Positions 1 through 5,914 are shown, counted from the stretch's first letter. The stretch is DNA of 9,202 nucleotides from Gammaproteobacteria bacterium (GCA_027858635.1 JAQICG010000153.1:1-9202); one strand, 5' to 3'. The notes: generated from the sequence alone by a model not told the origin. Translations and numbers: made by a program.

Positions 1-1
1 G

Positions 2-793
2 AGTGTCAGCGAGATGGTAGCCACTGCATGGGATAGTGCAAGAACCTTCCGTGGTTCGGATATGCGCGGCGGCGCCAACGGCGCACGTATTCGTCTGGCT
101 CCGCAAAAGGACTGGCAAGGCAACGAACCCGTGCGCCTGAGCAAGGTGCTGGCCGTGCTTGAACCAATTGCTGCCGCGAGCGGCGCAAGCATCGCAGATG
201 TGATCGTGCTCGCAGGTAATGTCGGTATCGAGCAGGCCGCAAAGGCGACCGGCCTTGATATTAGCGTTCCCTTCTCACCTGGTCGTGGCGATGCCACGGA
301 CGAGATGACCGATGTGGATGCCTTCGAAGTGCTGGAGCCCATCCATGATGGCTATCGCAACTGGCTCAAGCAGGACTATGTCGTCAGTGCGGAAGAGCTG
401 ATGCTTGATCGCACGCAACTGATGGGCCTGACCGCACCCGAGATGACAGTGCTGGTTGGTGGCATGCGCGTGCTTGGCACCAACTACGGCGCTAGCAAGC
501 ACGGTGTGTTCACCGAGCGCGAAGGTCAACTGACGAATGATTTCTTCATCAATCTGACCGACATGAACTATACGTGGAAGCCGGCCGGGAATAACCTGTA
601 CGAAATCCGCGACCGCAAAACAGACAAGGTTAAGTGGACGGCGACTCGAGTTGATCTCGTCTTTGGATCCAACTCGATCCTTCGCGCCTATGCCGAAGTC
701 TACGCACAGGATGACAACAAGGAAAAGTTCGTACAGGACTTCGTCGCGGCATGGACGAAGGTGATGAACGCTGATCGCTTCGATCTGGCCTGA
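2..793 (+). CDS. katG: Catalase-peroxidase KatG, C-terminal part (5' end outside window)
   Basis: KatG is a bifunctional haem enzyme that breaks down hydrogen peroxide by catalase and peroxidase reactions. The reading frame is open from base 2 and ends at TGA 791-793, giving about 263 residues of a family normally 720-750 long, so roughly the last third is present. Recognition rests on typical KatG C-domain blocks: TAWDSARTFRGSDMRGGANG near the start, RIRLAPQKDW, VLAGNVGIEQAAK, and the later LTAPEMTVLVGGMRVLG and DLVFGSNSILRAYAEVYA stretches. The catalytic residues, proximal haem ligand and Met-Tyr-Trp adduct belong to the N-terminal domain and are not visible, so activity cannot be judged. 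The visible part has no frameshift or internal stop. The internal ATG at 14 is not a real start, since homology continues upstream of it. Family assignment is secure. Confidence 0.96.
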   Translation, partial: SVSEMVATAWDSARTFRGSDMRGGANGARIRLAPQKDWQGNEPVRLSKVLAVLEPIAAASGASIADVIVLAGNVGIEQAAKATGLDISVPFSPGRGDATDEMTDVDAFEVLEPIHDGYRNWLKQDYVVSAEELMLDRTQLMGLTAPEMTVLVGGMRVLGTNYGASKHGVFTEREGQLTNDFFINLTDMNYTWKPAGNNLYEIRDRKTDKVKWTATRVDLVFGSNSILRAYAEVYAQDDNKEKFVQDFVAAWTKVMNADRFDLA

Positions 794-805
794 TTCCCGG
801 TGCAA

Positions 806-841
806 CCTCCACGCGCCGCTTATTGTCGCGGCGTGAGGAGG
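806..841 (+). terminator. Weak hairpin downstream of katG, possible terminator
   Basis: Thirteen bases after the katG stop, arms 806-819 and 828-841 pair at 12 of 14 positions around an 8-base loop (820-827). The stem is GC-rich but no run of T follows, so it is not a canonical intrinsic terminator. It may protect the mRNA 3' end or act with Rho. Confidence 0.4.
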
Positions 842-1078
842 TCAGCGGCAGTGACCAGACAGAACTAACGGGCCTCCGTTATTGGCGGTGAGTTCAACTG
901 GTCGACGCAACACATGCATTAAAACGTTCTGCTGGTGAACATAATAAGACACCCTTCATAAGGAACGTTATTCTTAAGGTAAAAACAGACTGTTGAACTA
1001 ACAAAGCCCGTATATTTCTTTTATTCAATCGGTGTCTGGAAATACCTGTGCATAGGAAGAAGAACGGGGGTCGAACGG
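842..1078. other. Intergenic region after katG, nothing coding recognised
   Basis: No convincing ORF, RNA gene or strong promoter is visible. A small perfect hairpin (AACGG/CCGTT, 867-880) is present. At 1062-1083 an 11-bp unit, GAACGGGGGTC, is perfectly duplicated in tandem; its second copy runs into the left end of the repeat element that begins at 1079. Confidence 0.5.
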
Positions 1079-1165
1079 GGGTCAGGTCTATAAAGGATGC
1101 ATCTCATTTTCCATCTCTGACAATTTGCCTTACCGTAGTAAAGTGTACGAATCTAGACCTGACCC
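1079..1165 (+). repeat. Short interspersed repeat with inverted ends, copy 1
   Basis: The element is bounded by a perfect 12-bp inverted repeat, GGGTCAGGTCTA (1079-1090) and TAGACCTGACCC (1154-1165). The core 1081-1163 is nearly identical to 3479-3559 in the same orientation, with three substitutions and a 2-bp indel. The GTCAGGTCT...AGACCTGAC ends and the lack of coding capacity suit a MITE- or REP-like element mobilised in trans, perhaps by an IS200-like/REP-associated transposase. No transposase gene is in the window. The 76-codon ORF running through it looks spurious. Confidence 0.8.
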
Positions 1166-1482
1166 TAGACTTGGAGCCTGATGGCGGGTTACAGCGTCAC
1201 GGGTACGGTAGCGCTGCGACGACCCGGTGTCGGCACTCGAGTGGAATCAGCCGCAAGGATGCAGGCCATCCTGCTTGAAACTGCATAGTTTATAAAAACA
1301 GGTAGGTCCAGGCCCCGCCAGGTAATAAAGAGAAACCGCAGCGGAAGTGGCCTTCTCCTGATTCTGTGCTACATATCTAGTGATGCCTGATAAAAACAAC
1401 ACTCAAGAAATGCTTTTGAGCTGAATTTACGCGAATTTGATCACGGCAATGAGCACATTTTTAAATAGTAAGGTGTAATGCC
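1166..1482. other. Intergenic region before the chemoreceptor gene
   Basis: No gene is supported. Two small hairpins occur: GCAGG/CCTGC at 1261-1274 and AAACT/AGTTT at 1278-1291. No convincing sigma-70 or sigma-28 promoter for the chemoreceptor could be identified. Its Shine-Dalgarno sequence, AGGTG, lies at 1471-1475, seven bases before the ATG at 1483. Confidence 0.45.
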
Positions 1483-2790
1483 ATGTCCGTAGCCTCATTT
1501 AAAAGCAAAGTTCGGTCCAGCGGCCTGTTCATCGGGCTGGTGATCCCGATGATCATTGTATTTGTCCTGGGTGCCATCGCCCTGCAACAGCTGGTTCCTG
1601 CCTGGCTGGAAAACAATACTGGCGCGGCCAGTGCCACAGAACAGTCTATTGCCGCATATAAAGCAGTTGGCAATAGAGTTGCCATGATCGTCCTGGCAAT
1701 GGCTATAGTGTCACTGCTGCTGACCGCATGGGCGTTCAGGAGTAAAATAGCCGGTCCACTGGCGACTGCTGCCAAAGACGCAAAACAGATAGCCGAAGGC
1801 AATCTGGAAGTTGAAGAGGAATCATTTACTAACGATGATGTTGGCCTGCTTCGCCAGTCGTTAAAGGGAATGAAATTAAAGCTTGCAGATGTGATCAGTG
1901 GCATTCGAGAAGGTGCGCACGGGGTCAGTGATTCGGCGGAACAGGTTTCGCAGGGTAATTTGAACCTCAGTCAGCGTACCCAGGAACAGGCGTCGAGCCT
2001 GGAAGAAGTGGCTTCAACCATGGAACAAATGACAGAAGCGGTCAACCATAATGCTGAAAATGCGGCCCGGGCAAAAGAACTGGCAGTGTCGACAAATGAA
2101 ACTGCGAGGAAGAGTCTGGTCGTTGTCAGTAGCACGATAGGTGCCATGGCGACCATTGAAAAATCGAACAAGAAAATCGCTGACATTATTAGTGTTATTC
2201 AAAATATTGCGTTCCAGACCAACTTGCTGGCATTGAACGCAGCAGTCGAAGCAGCGCGTGCCGGCGAGCAGGGGCGTGGCTTTGCGGTTGTCGCCAGCGA
2301 AGTCAGAGACCTGGCCGGGCGTAGCGCCAAAGCAGCTAAAGAAATCAAAGAGCTGATTGATGACAGCGTCAGCAACGTTGAAGCGGGTTCTAATCTTATT
2401 GATGAAACGGGTGAGGCCCTGAGTGAGATTACTACGGCTGTAGAAAATGTAACCGCAATGATCGCCGAGATCGCCGCTGCCAGTGGAGAGCAGTCTGTGG
2501 GTATCATGCAGGTCAACAAGGCAATCTTACAAATGGATGAAATGACGCAGTCAAATGCCTCGCTAGTTGAGGAAGCTGCCGCAGCCAGTGAAGCGCTCGG
2601 TGCACAGGCAGAAGAGCTGGCCTCACTGGTATCATTTTTCAAGTTGAAAAATTCAACAAAAAGAGTTGCTCATCGCGTTCATGATAACCGCGAAAACATC
2701 CGTGAAATAGAAAAACCATCTCCGCGCACGGCATTGCCGAAACAACAGCAACAGGCAATCGATGAGGATAATGATTGGAAGGATTTTTAG
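1483..2790 (+). CDS. Methyl-accepting chemotaxis protein with minimal periplasmic loop
   Basis: A transmembrane chemoreceptor that controls the CheA-CheW kinase complex. In order: TM1 (about residues 14-34), a periplasmic loop of only about 31 residues (35-65), TM2 (66-84), a HAMP linker (about 85-137), then a cytoplasmic coiled-coil hairpin. The tip carries the family hallmark IAFQTNLLALNAAVEAARAG (242-261) followed by EQGRGFAVVASEVRDLAGRS. Adaptation-site-like Q/E segments flank it (about 162-185 and 350-372). The last five residues, DWKDF (431-435), match the x-W-x-x-F pentapeptide that tethers CheR/CheB in Tar and Tsr. At 435 residues it is shorter than the usual 520-560 because no ligand-binding domain is present. 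It may sense through its membrane segments or HAMP, or through a partner protein. AGGTG at 1471-1475 supports this start. No che or flagellar genes are nearby. Confidence 0.95.
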   Translation: MSVASFKSKVRSSGLFIGLVIPMIIVFVLGAIALQQLVPAWLENNTGAASATEQSIAAYKAVGNRVAMIVLAMAIVSLLLTAWAFRSKIAGPLATAAKDAKQIAEGNLEVEEESFTNDDVGLLRQSLKGMKLKLADVISGIREGAHGVSDSAEQVSQGNLNLSQRTQEQASSLEEVASTMEQMTEAVNHNAENAARAKELAVSTNETARKSLVVVSSTIGAMATIEKSNKKIADIISVIQNIAFQTNLLALNAAVEAARAGEQGRGFAVVASEVRDLAGRSAKAAKEIKELIDDSVSNVEAGSNLIDETGEALSEITTAVENVTAMIAEIAAASGEQSVGIMQVNKAILQMDEMTQSNASLVEEAAAASEALGAQAEELASLVSFFKLKNSTKRVAHRVHDNRENIREIEKPSPRTALPKQQQQAIDEDNDWKDF

Positions 2791-2934
2791 TTTGTACTTT
2801 CCAGTAATTTTCAGGCGCGCGGTGCGAAGTCACCTGTGACACAACCTGAATGCCCAGTAATCCCCTGATGTTCAGATCATCGCTATTGATTATGTACAAT
2901 GGGGTCGATTGAAACTCGACTTAAAACCACCCAC
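2791..2934. other. Short intergenic spacer with small hairpin
   Basis: A 5-bp perfect stem, GTCGA/TCGAC (2904-2908 and 2916-2920), overlaps an 18-base word at 2897-2914 that recurs with one mismatch at 5351-5368. Neither site has the GC stem plus T-run of an intrinsic terminator. Confidence 0.35.
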
Positions 2935-2961
2935 TTGACAATGTAACCTAATGGTTAAATA
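2935..2961 (+). promoter_or_regulatory. Probable promoter/operator of the former higBA operon
   Basis: A perfect -35 hexamer TTGACA (2935-2940) is followed by an AT-rich TTAAATA stretch (2955-2961) that could hold a -10, although the spacing is short at 14-15 bases. Between them, TAACC (2944-2948) and GGTTA (2953-2957) form a 5-bp inverted repeat with a 4-base centre. Antitoxins of this class usually repress their own promoter through such palindromes, so a HigA operator is a reasonable inference. Confidence 0.45.
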
Positions 2962-2978
2962 AGCGACCTGATAACTAG

Positions 2979-3056
2979 TTTTATACATATTGGAGGGTAA
3001 CATTTCGATTTATAGGTCGAGATGCTGAAATAGTTAATTATGAGGATTATCACTAA
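2979..3056 (+). pseudogene. higB: Remnant of higB toxin gene (last 25 codons only)
   Basis: The frame is open only from after the stop at 2976-2978 to TAA at 3054-3056. It encodes WRVTFRF (from 2991) and, at the end, AEIVNYEDYH. These match the C-terminal strands of HigB/RelE-family mRNA interferases, whose typical ending is ...ITFRF...VxxVDYH or YEDYH. The other two thirds or more of a roughly 92-residue toxin is missing, and only about 20 bases separate the remnant from the putative promoter/operator, which points to an internal deletion. The TAA overlaps the higA ATG by one base (TAATG), as in intact higBA operons. The remnant also holds the higA Shine-Dalgarno sequence GAGGA (3042-3046), which may be why it survived. 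Recognition is by eye on a short peptide. Confidence 0.75.
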
Positions 3057-3352
3057 TGAGTATGCATAACCCAGCACACCCTGGTGAAATTCTAAAAGCG
3101 CTGGTAATCACCCCTTTAGAACTCACCATTACAAGTGCATCAGAGCATTTAAATGTTAGTCGCAAAACACTTTCAAAAGTCTTAAATGGTAGAGGTGCAA
3201 TAACGCCAAAAATGGCGTTACGCTTGGAGCTTGTATTTAAAAAACCATCTGCAGACCATTGGCTTCGCCTTCAAAATGCGTATGACCTTTGGCACTCTCG
3301 CCAAAATAAGGCTGATTTACATGTAGAGCCTTATCGTTCTAATTATGCATAA
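3056..3352 (+). CDS. higA: HigA-family antitoxin, orphan
   Basis: A 98-residue DNA-binding antitoxin of the HigA/VapI addiction-module family. It begins with the diagnostic HPGEILK (residues 8-14). The XRE helix-turn-helix lies at about 23-45 and includes LNVSRKTLSKVLNGRG, followed by ITPKMALRLELVF and the family signature HWLRLQNAYDLW (68-79). HigA normally neutralises the HigB ribosome-dependent mRNase and represses its own operon; here only the 3' tail of higB remains directly upstream. GAGGA at 3042-3046, nine bases before the ATG, supports the start; an ATG two codons later is possible. The gene is AT-richer than katG or the redox genes, consistent with horizontal acquisition. It appears intact, so it may still act as a repressor or protect against an incoming HigB. 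Confidence 0.9.
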   Translation: MSMHNPAHPGEILKALVITPLELTITSASEHLNVSRKTLSKVLNGRGAITPKMALRLELVFKKPSADHWLRLQNAYDLWHSRQNKADLHVEPYRSNYA

Positions 3353-3478
3353 AGTTTTAATCGGGTAGCCGAGGGTCTCTAACTATCAACCCCGACAACA
3401 CCCTGCATGCGGCTCCGCACAGGGCGTTTCACTTAGAATAGTGAAGCTTGATCCATCCATCCCGGATTCACGGAGAGT
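3353..3478. other. Scar-like non-coding DNA with a strong hairpin
   Basis: No coding capacity is visible. At 3401-3424 the arms CCCTG and CAGGG enclose a second stem, TGCGG/CCGCA, with a 2-base bulge (CA, 3406-3407). The 11-base word ACCCCGACAAC occurs near 3389 and again near 3615, beside the third repeat end. The stretch may be debris of a mobile element, but I cannot name one. Confidence 0.35.
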
Positions 3479-3559
3479 GTCAGGTCTATAAAAGATGCAT
3501 CTCATTTTCCATCTCTGACAATTTGCCCTACTAGTAAAGTGTACGAATCTGGACCTGAC
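3479..3559 (+). repeat. Short interspersed repeat with inverted ends, copy 2
   Basis: About 95% identical to copy 1 (core 1081-1163) and in the same orientation. The inverted ends are GTCAGGTCTA (3479-3488) and TGGACCTGAC (3550-3559), with one mismatch between the arms. The two copies flank the chemoreceptor gene and the higBA remnant as direct repeats. Confidence 0.8.
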
Positions 3560-3598
3560 TCCGTGGGTATGTGACCCCGTAGGTGTTTGGGGTTATGC

Positions 3599-3619
3599 TA
3601 CGAATCTTGACCTGACCCC
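3599..3619 (+). repeat. Detached right end of the same repeat family
   Basis: TACGAATCTTGACCTGACCC repeats the right-hand end of copies 1 and 2 with only a base or two changed, but the rest of the element is missing. It sits about 40 bp past copy 2 and directly precedes the truncated toxin remnant beginning near 3632, so it may mark the breakpoint that removed most of that gene. Confidence 0.65.
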
Positions 3620-3631
3620 GACAACGCTTGA

Positions 3632-3712
3632 CAGTCTTATATAGCCCTTGCCCGTGAACGATACAAAGAGGTTGAAAAACGTGAAAAAGCAAAGCAAAAA
3701 AGTAGGCAGTAA
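3632..3712 (+). pseudogene. Remnant of a RelE/HigB-like (Gp49/DUF891-type) toxin gene, 3' end only
   Basis: Frame 2 is open from just after TGA 3629-3631 to TAA 3710-3712 and encodes 26 codons including ALARERYKEVEKRE and then KAKQKSRQ. This basic amphipathic helix resembles the C-terminal end of Gp49-like RelE/ParE-superfamily toxins, which typically read ...EIExALxRxKEY.... It overlaps the downstream antitoxin gene by 32 bases, a normal arrangement for this class of toxin-antitoxin pair. Everything upstream is replaced by repeat-derived DNA. The identification relies on a short low-complexity peptide plus its position, so it is moderate only. Confidence 0.6.
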
Positions 3713-3965
3713 TATTTTTCTTGATCTCGGTTTTGAGCCGGCTGAAGCAGCCGTCTTACAAATGCGCGCAACGCTTATGAGTGATCTGCGAGCCTACATC
3801 GAAAATGAGGGTCTTACTCAGGCCGAAGCTGCGGAACGTCTTGACATTGCTCAATCCAGAATATCCGATCTTGTGCGCGGAAAATGGAATAAATATAGTC
3901 TTGAAATGCTCATAACTCTCGAGGCTCGTCTAGGTCGAACTGTAAATATAGAACTTGCTGCGTAA
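3681..3965 (+). CDS. XRE/HTH_37-type antitoxin-like regulator, orphan
   Basis: A 94-residue helix-turn-helix protein. The layout SNIFLDLGFEPAEAAVLQMRA (starting near residue 10), then GLTQAEAAERLDIAQSRISD (44-63), then the tail KYSLEMLITLEARLGRTVNI (71-90), is that of the HTH_37 group (Pfam PF13744), usually the antitoxin of a RelE/Gp49-like toxin. GTG 3681 is chosen as start because GAGG at 3668-3671 lies nine bases upstream. The frame stays open to a TTG at 3648, which would add 11 unlikely residues. The partner toxin upstream is reduced to its last codons. The gene ends in tandem stops (TAATAA) 14 bases before the DUF2254 gene, so the two may be co-transcribed. A surviving role as a DNA-binding regulator is plausible but unproven. 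Confidence 0.82.
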   Translation: MKKQSKKVGSNIFLDLGFEPAEAAVLQMRATLMSDLRAYIENEGLTQAEAAERLDIAQSRISDLVRGKWNKYSLEMLITLEARLGRTVNIELAA

Positions 3966-3979
3966 TAAGGGACAGACTC

Positions 3980-5332
3980 ATGAATAAGTTAATCCAGTTT
4001 TGGGGCAATCTGCGATCATGTTTCTGGGTTATGCCTTCGCTGATGGTTGCGGGCAGCGCTGCCTTCGCGATGGTGTTGATCGAAGCAGACTCTGTCGGCT
4101 TCAACCGATGGCTGAACCAGTGGCCACGCCTGTTTGGGGTCGGGGCGGAAGGCGCGCGCCAGATGTTGTCCACGCTGGCCGGTTCCATGATGACGGTGAT
4201 GGGCATCACCTTCTCCATGACCCTGTTGGCCCTGGTGCTGGCATCCAGCCAGTATACTTCGCGCATTCTAAGGAACTTCATGCGCAGCCGTATGACGCAA
4301 TTCACGCTGGGGGTTTTCGCCGGTATTTTTACTTATTGCCTGATTGTGTTGCGTACCATTCGCGGCACTGGTGGTGTCGATGAGTTCGTGCCAAGCCTGG
4401 CGGTATTCTTCGCCTTTCTAATGTCGCTCGGTGGCGTGGGTGTCCTTATCTATTTCATTCATCATATTGCCTTGTCGATTCAGGCATCCAGCATCATCGC
4501 CTCGATCTCACAGGAGACCAATGCATCGATTGATCGGCTGCTGCCAGAACAACTGGAGCAGGAACCCAGTGAAGATGAAGGCCGGCAGCCGATGCTCGAA
4601 TCACTGGATGAGAGGAACTGGTATCCCGTGCCGGCAGCAGAGAGCGGTTACATTCAAAGCGTGAATAACGCTGCACTGCTGAGCCTGGCGAGTTCCGGCA
4701 GAACCCTCGTGCGTATGGAGCACGGCATCGGCGCGTTCGTGGTGCAAAACACAGCGCTGGTATCGCTCGCCCTGACCTACCCGCCAGAGCAGAAGACCAT
4801 TGATGCGCTGAATGGGGCTTACAGTATTGGCCGCCATCGCACAGTTGAGCAGGACCCGGCTTTCGGTATTCGACAGATCGTGGATATGGGCATCAAGGCA
4901 CTTTCTCCCGGGGTCAATGACACCTCAACGGCGGTGATGTGCGTAGATTATCTGACCTCGATTCTGGCCCGGCTAGTCGGTCGACAATTTCCCCCTGTGT
5001 ACCGTTACGAGGGAGAAACGCTGCGTGTGGTAGCGATCGTGCCGAGTTTTGAAGGTCTATTGGCCGAGGCTTTTGATCAGATTCGGGGCAGCGCTGAAGT
5101 GAATATTGCAATTCTGACGCGGATGCTCGGCGCCCTTGATACTCTCGGCAGTCTGACGATCAACCCCAGCCACTTACGCGCACTTGACGAACAGCTGCAG
5201 TGGATTGACGAGCTGGCCAATCGCTGCATCGAAGCCACTCATGATCGCGCGCGCATCAAAAGACAACTGTCGGAGGTACGCGAAACGCTGCAGGCTCAGT
5301 CTGCGTTGTGCGCTGAGGAAGAGAACGTATAG
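3980..5332 (+). CDS. DUF2254 predicted membrane protein
   Basis: A 450-residue inner-membrane protein of the DUF2254 family (Pfam PF10011), whose function is not established. Four hydrophobic segments occupy the N-terminal part: about residues 14-35, 62-88, 108-126 and 138-162. The conserved block from ARQMLSTLAGSMMTVMGITF (59-78) to SSQYTSRILRNFMR (89-102) is characteristic. The soluble C-terminal part carries the second family block, RTVEQDPAFGIRQIVDMGIK (287-306) followed by ALSPGVNDTSTAV. The length fits the family and there is no sign of damage. AAGGGA at 3967-3972, seven bases ahead of the ATG, is the ribosome binding site. It follows the HTH gene by 14 bases and is followed by a REP-like hairpin at 5374. 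Its neighbours give no clue to function. Confidence 0.92.
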   Translation: MNKLIQFWGNLRSCFWVMPSLMVAGSAAFAMVLIEADSVGFNRWLNQWPRLFGVGAEGARQMLSTLAGSMMTVMGITFSMTLLALVLASSQYTSRILRNFMRSRMTQFTLGVFAGIFTYCLIVLRTIRGTGGVDEFVPSLAVFFAFLMSLGGVGVLIYFIHHIALSIQASSIIASISQETNASIDRLLPEQLEQEPSEDEGRQPMLESLDERNWYPVPAAESGYIQSVNNAALLSLASSGRTLVRMEHGIGAFVVQNTALVSLALTYPPEQKTIDALNGAYSIGRHRTVEQDPAFGIRQIVDMGIKALSPGVNDTSTAVMCVDYLTSILARLVGRQFPPVYRYEGETLRVVAIVPSFEGLLAEAFDQIRGSAEVNIAILTRMLGALDTLGSLTINPSHLRALDEQLQWIDELANRCIEATHDRARIKRQLSEVRETLQAQSALCAEEENV

Positions 5333-5373
5333 TGTTATCGGCAGAGTGATCAATGGGGTCGTTTGAAATATGG

Positions 5374-5393
5374 ATACCGGCCTGCGCCGGTAT
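5374..5393 (+). repeat. REP-like palindrome
   Basis: ATACCGGC (5374-5381) and GCCGGTAT (5386-5393) form a perfect 8-bp stem with a CTGC loop, within a GGATACCGGCCTGCGCC-type word ending in ATGACG. Such intergenic palindromes are scattered in many proteobacteria. Sitting 41 bases after the DUF2254 stop, it could stabilise or end that transcript. Confidence 0.65.
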
Positions 5394-5401
5394 GACGTAA
5401 T

Positions 5402-5469
5402 AAAGCGCTGTTGAGCACAATCAATTCCGCCGCATGTCTCATGCGATAGCATGAGATAAGGAGCGCTTT
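5402..5469 (+). repeat. Nested inverted repeat
   Basis: An outer inverted repeat AAAGCGCT (5402-5409) / AGCGCTTT (5462-5469) encloses a perfect 7-bp hairpin, CTCATGC (5438-5444) / GCATGAG (5449-5455), with loop GATA. A C8 tract follows at 5473-5480. The symmetry suggests a small structured or formerly mobile element; no transcript is implied. Confidence 0.5.
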
Positions 5470-5520
5470 TAACCCCCCCCTTTATAACCTGCCTCAGGCT
5501 CCAGCTTTGGTAGCGGCAAT

Positions 5521-5601
5521 TCGCCAGAAGGCGACTAAATTTGACGGGATCAAATTTGCATGAGCGTAGCGAGTCCGAAGGGTAAGGCGCATGGATGCGC
5601 C
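5521..5601 (+). repeat. Cluster of three perfect hairpins
   Basis: Three stems follow each other: TCGCC/GGCGA (5521-5534, loop AGAA), AAATTTGA/TCAAATTT (5537-5557, loop CGGGA) and GGCGCA/TGCGCC (5586-5601, loop TGGA). The last is bracketed by GGTAA (5581-5585) and a matching TTACC near 5608. The purine loops with GGA are the complement of the TCC loops in the array at 8884-9117, suggesting one repeat family in opposite orientations. Confidence 0.6.
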
Positions 5602-5820
5602 GCATATTACCCACTACCCATAAAACACCGGATTATTAATGCTGGGAGATAAAATCAAGATCTCTCACATGCGTTCGAGATGACAGTTGTTTACAGTTTA
5701 CACAGCCAAAACTCATTTTAATAACCCCATCTCACCCCACACCTCAGGTGCTTTTTTCGCTGACCATCTAGGGGTAAAGTAATCCACAGATAATATGATA
5801 TGGGTCAATCAGACGATTTT
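5602..5820. other. Intergenic region with palindromic debris
   Basis: No gene is visible. ATCTC (5660-5664) and GAGAT (5677-5681) form a hairpin in an AGATCTCTCACATGCG-type word followed by ATGACAG, similar in style to the REP-like palindrome at 5374. The dispersed repeat at 5723-5762 lies inside this stretch. Confidence 0.4.
5723..5762 (+). repeat. Dispersed repeat, copy A
   Basis: AACCCCATCTCACCCCA followed by CACCTCAGGTGCTTTTTTCG recurs at 9158-9202 in the same orientation, with three substitutions and a 4-base insertion in the other copy. Both copies are preceded by CAGCCA. The pair brackets the whole redox operon. CACCTCAGGTG followed by T6 looks terminator-like, but its loop would be a single base. 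Confidence 0.7.
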
Positions 5821-5914
5821 CAGATTTTAAATCTGCATCATTTTTCAGGTACAGTTCATTAAGAGGTGATATAAACATAACAGATGGATATAGTTCAAGC
5901 TGCGTAGTTCAAGC
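5821..5914 (+). promoter_or_regulatory. Putative control region of the redox operon
   Basis: A perfect palindrome CAGATTT-T-AAATCTG (5821-5835) is followed by a TATAAA word (5870-5875) that could serve as a -10, although no good -35 sits at the right spacing. Farther down, the 10-base word TAGTTCAAGC occurs twice (5891-5900 and 5905-5914), 14 bases start to start. Palindrome and direct repeats are candidate operators. Which regulator binds cannot be told; no FNR-type TTGAT-N4-ATCAA site is present. Confidence 0.35.

Noticed and set aside
275..805. 176-codon minus-strand ORF opposite katG
   Set aside because: Shadow of the strongly conserved katG coding strand.
1048..1278. 76-codon ORF on the + strand after katG
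   Set aside because: It runs straight through repeat copy 1 and has no ribosome binding site or protein-like composition.
1181..1288. 35-codon ORF with GGAG four bases upstream
   Set aside because: Too short, Shine-Dalgarno too close, no recognised family; probably chance.
1437..1466. TTGATC/TTAAAT as the chemoreceptor promoter
   Set aside because: Transcription would begin at or inside the ribosome binding site at 1471-1475.
3628..3656. TTGACA as a promoter for the second antitoxin
   Set aside because: A perfect -35 word, but no acceptable -10 at 16-18 bases.
3648..3680. TTG start for the HTH_37 antitoxin
   Set aside because: GTG 3681 has a well-spaced GAGG and gives the family's usual length.
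5473..5480. C8 tract as a phase-variation switch
   Set aside because: It is intergenic, over 450 bp from the next start codon and not in a promoter spacer.
5174..5614. 146-codon minus-strand ORF
   Set aside because: Antisense to the end of the DUF2254 gene and to palindromic intergenic DNA; no family resemblance.
5741..5757. CACCTCAGGTG followed by T6 as an intrinsic terminator
   Set aside because: The hairpin loop would be one base, and the second copy at 9158-9202 does not keep the pairing.
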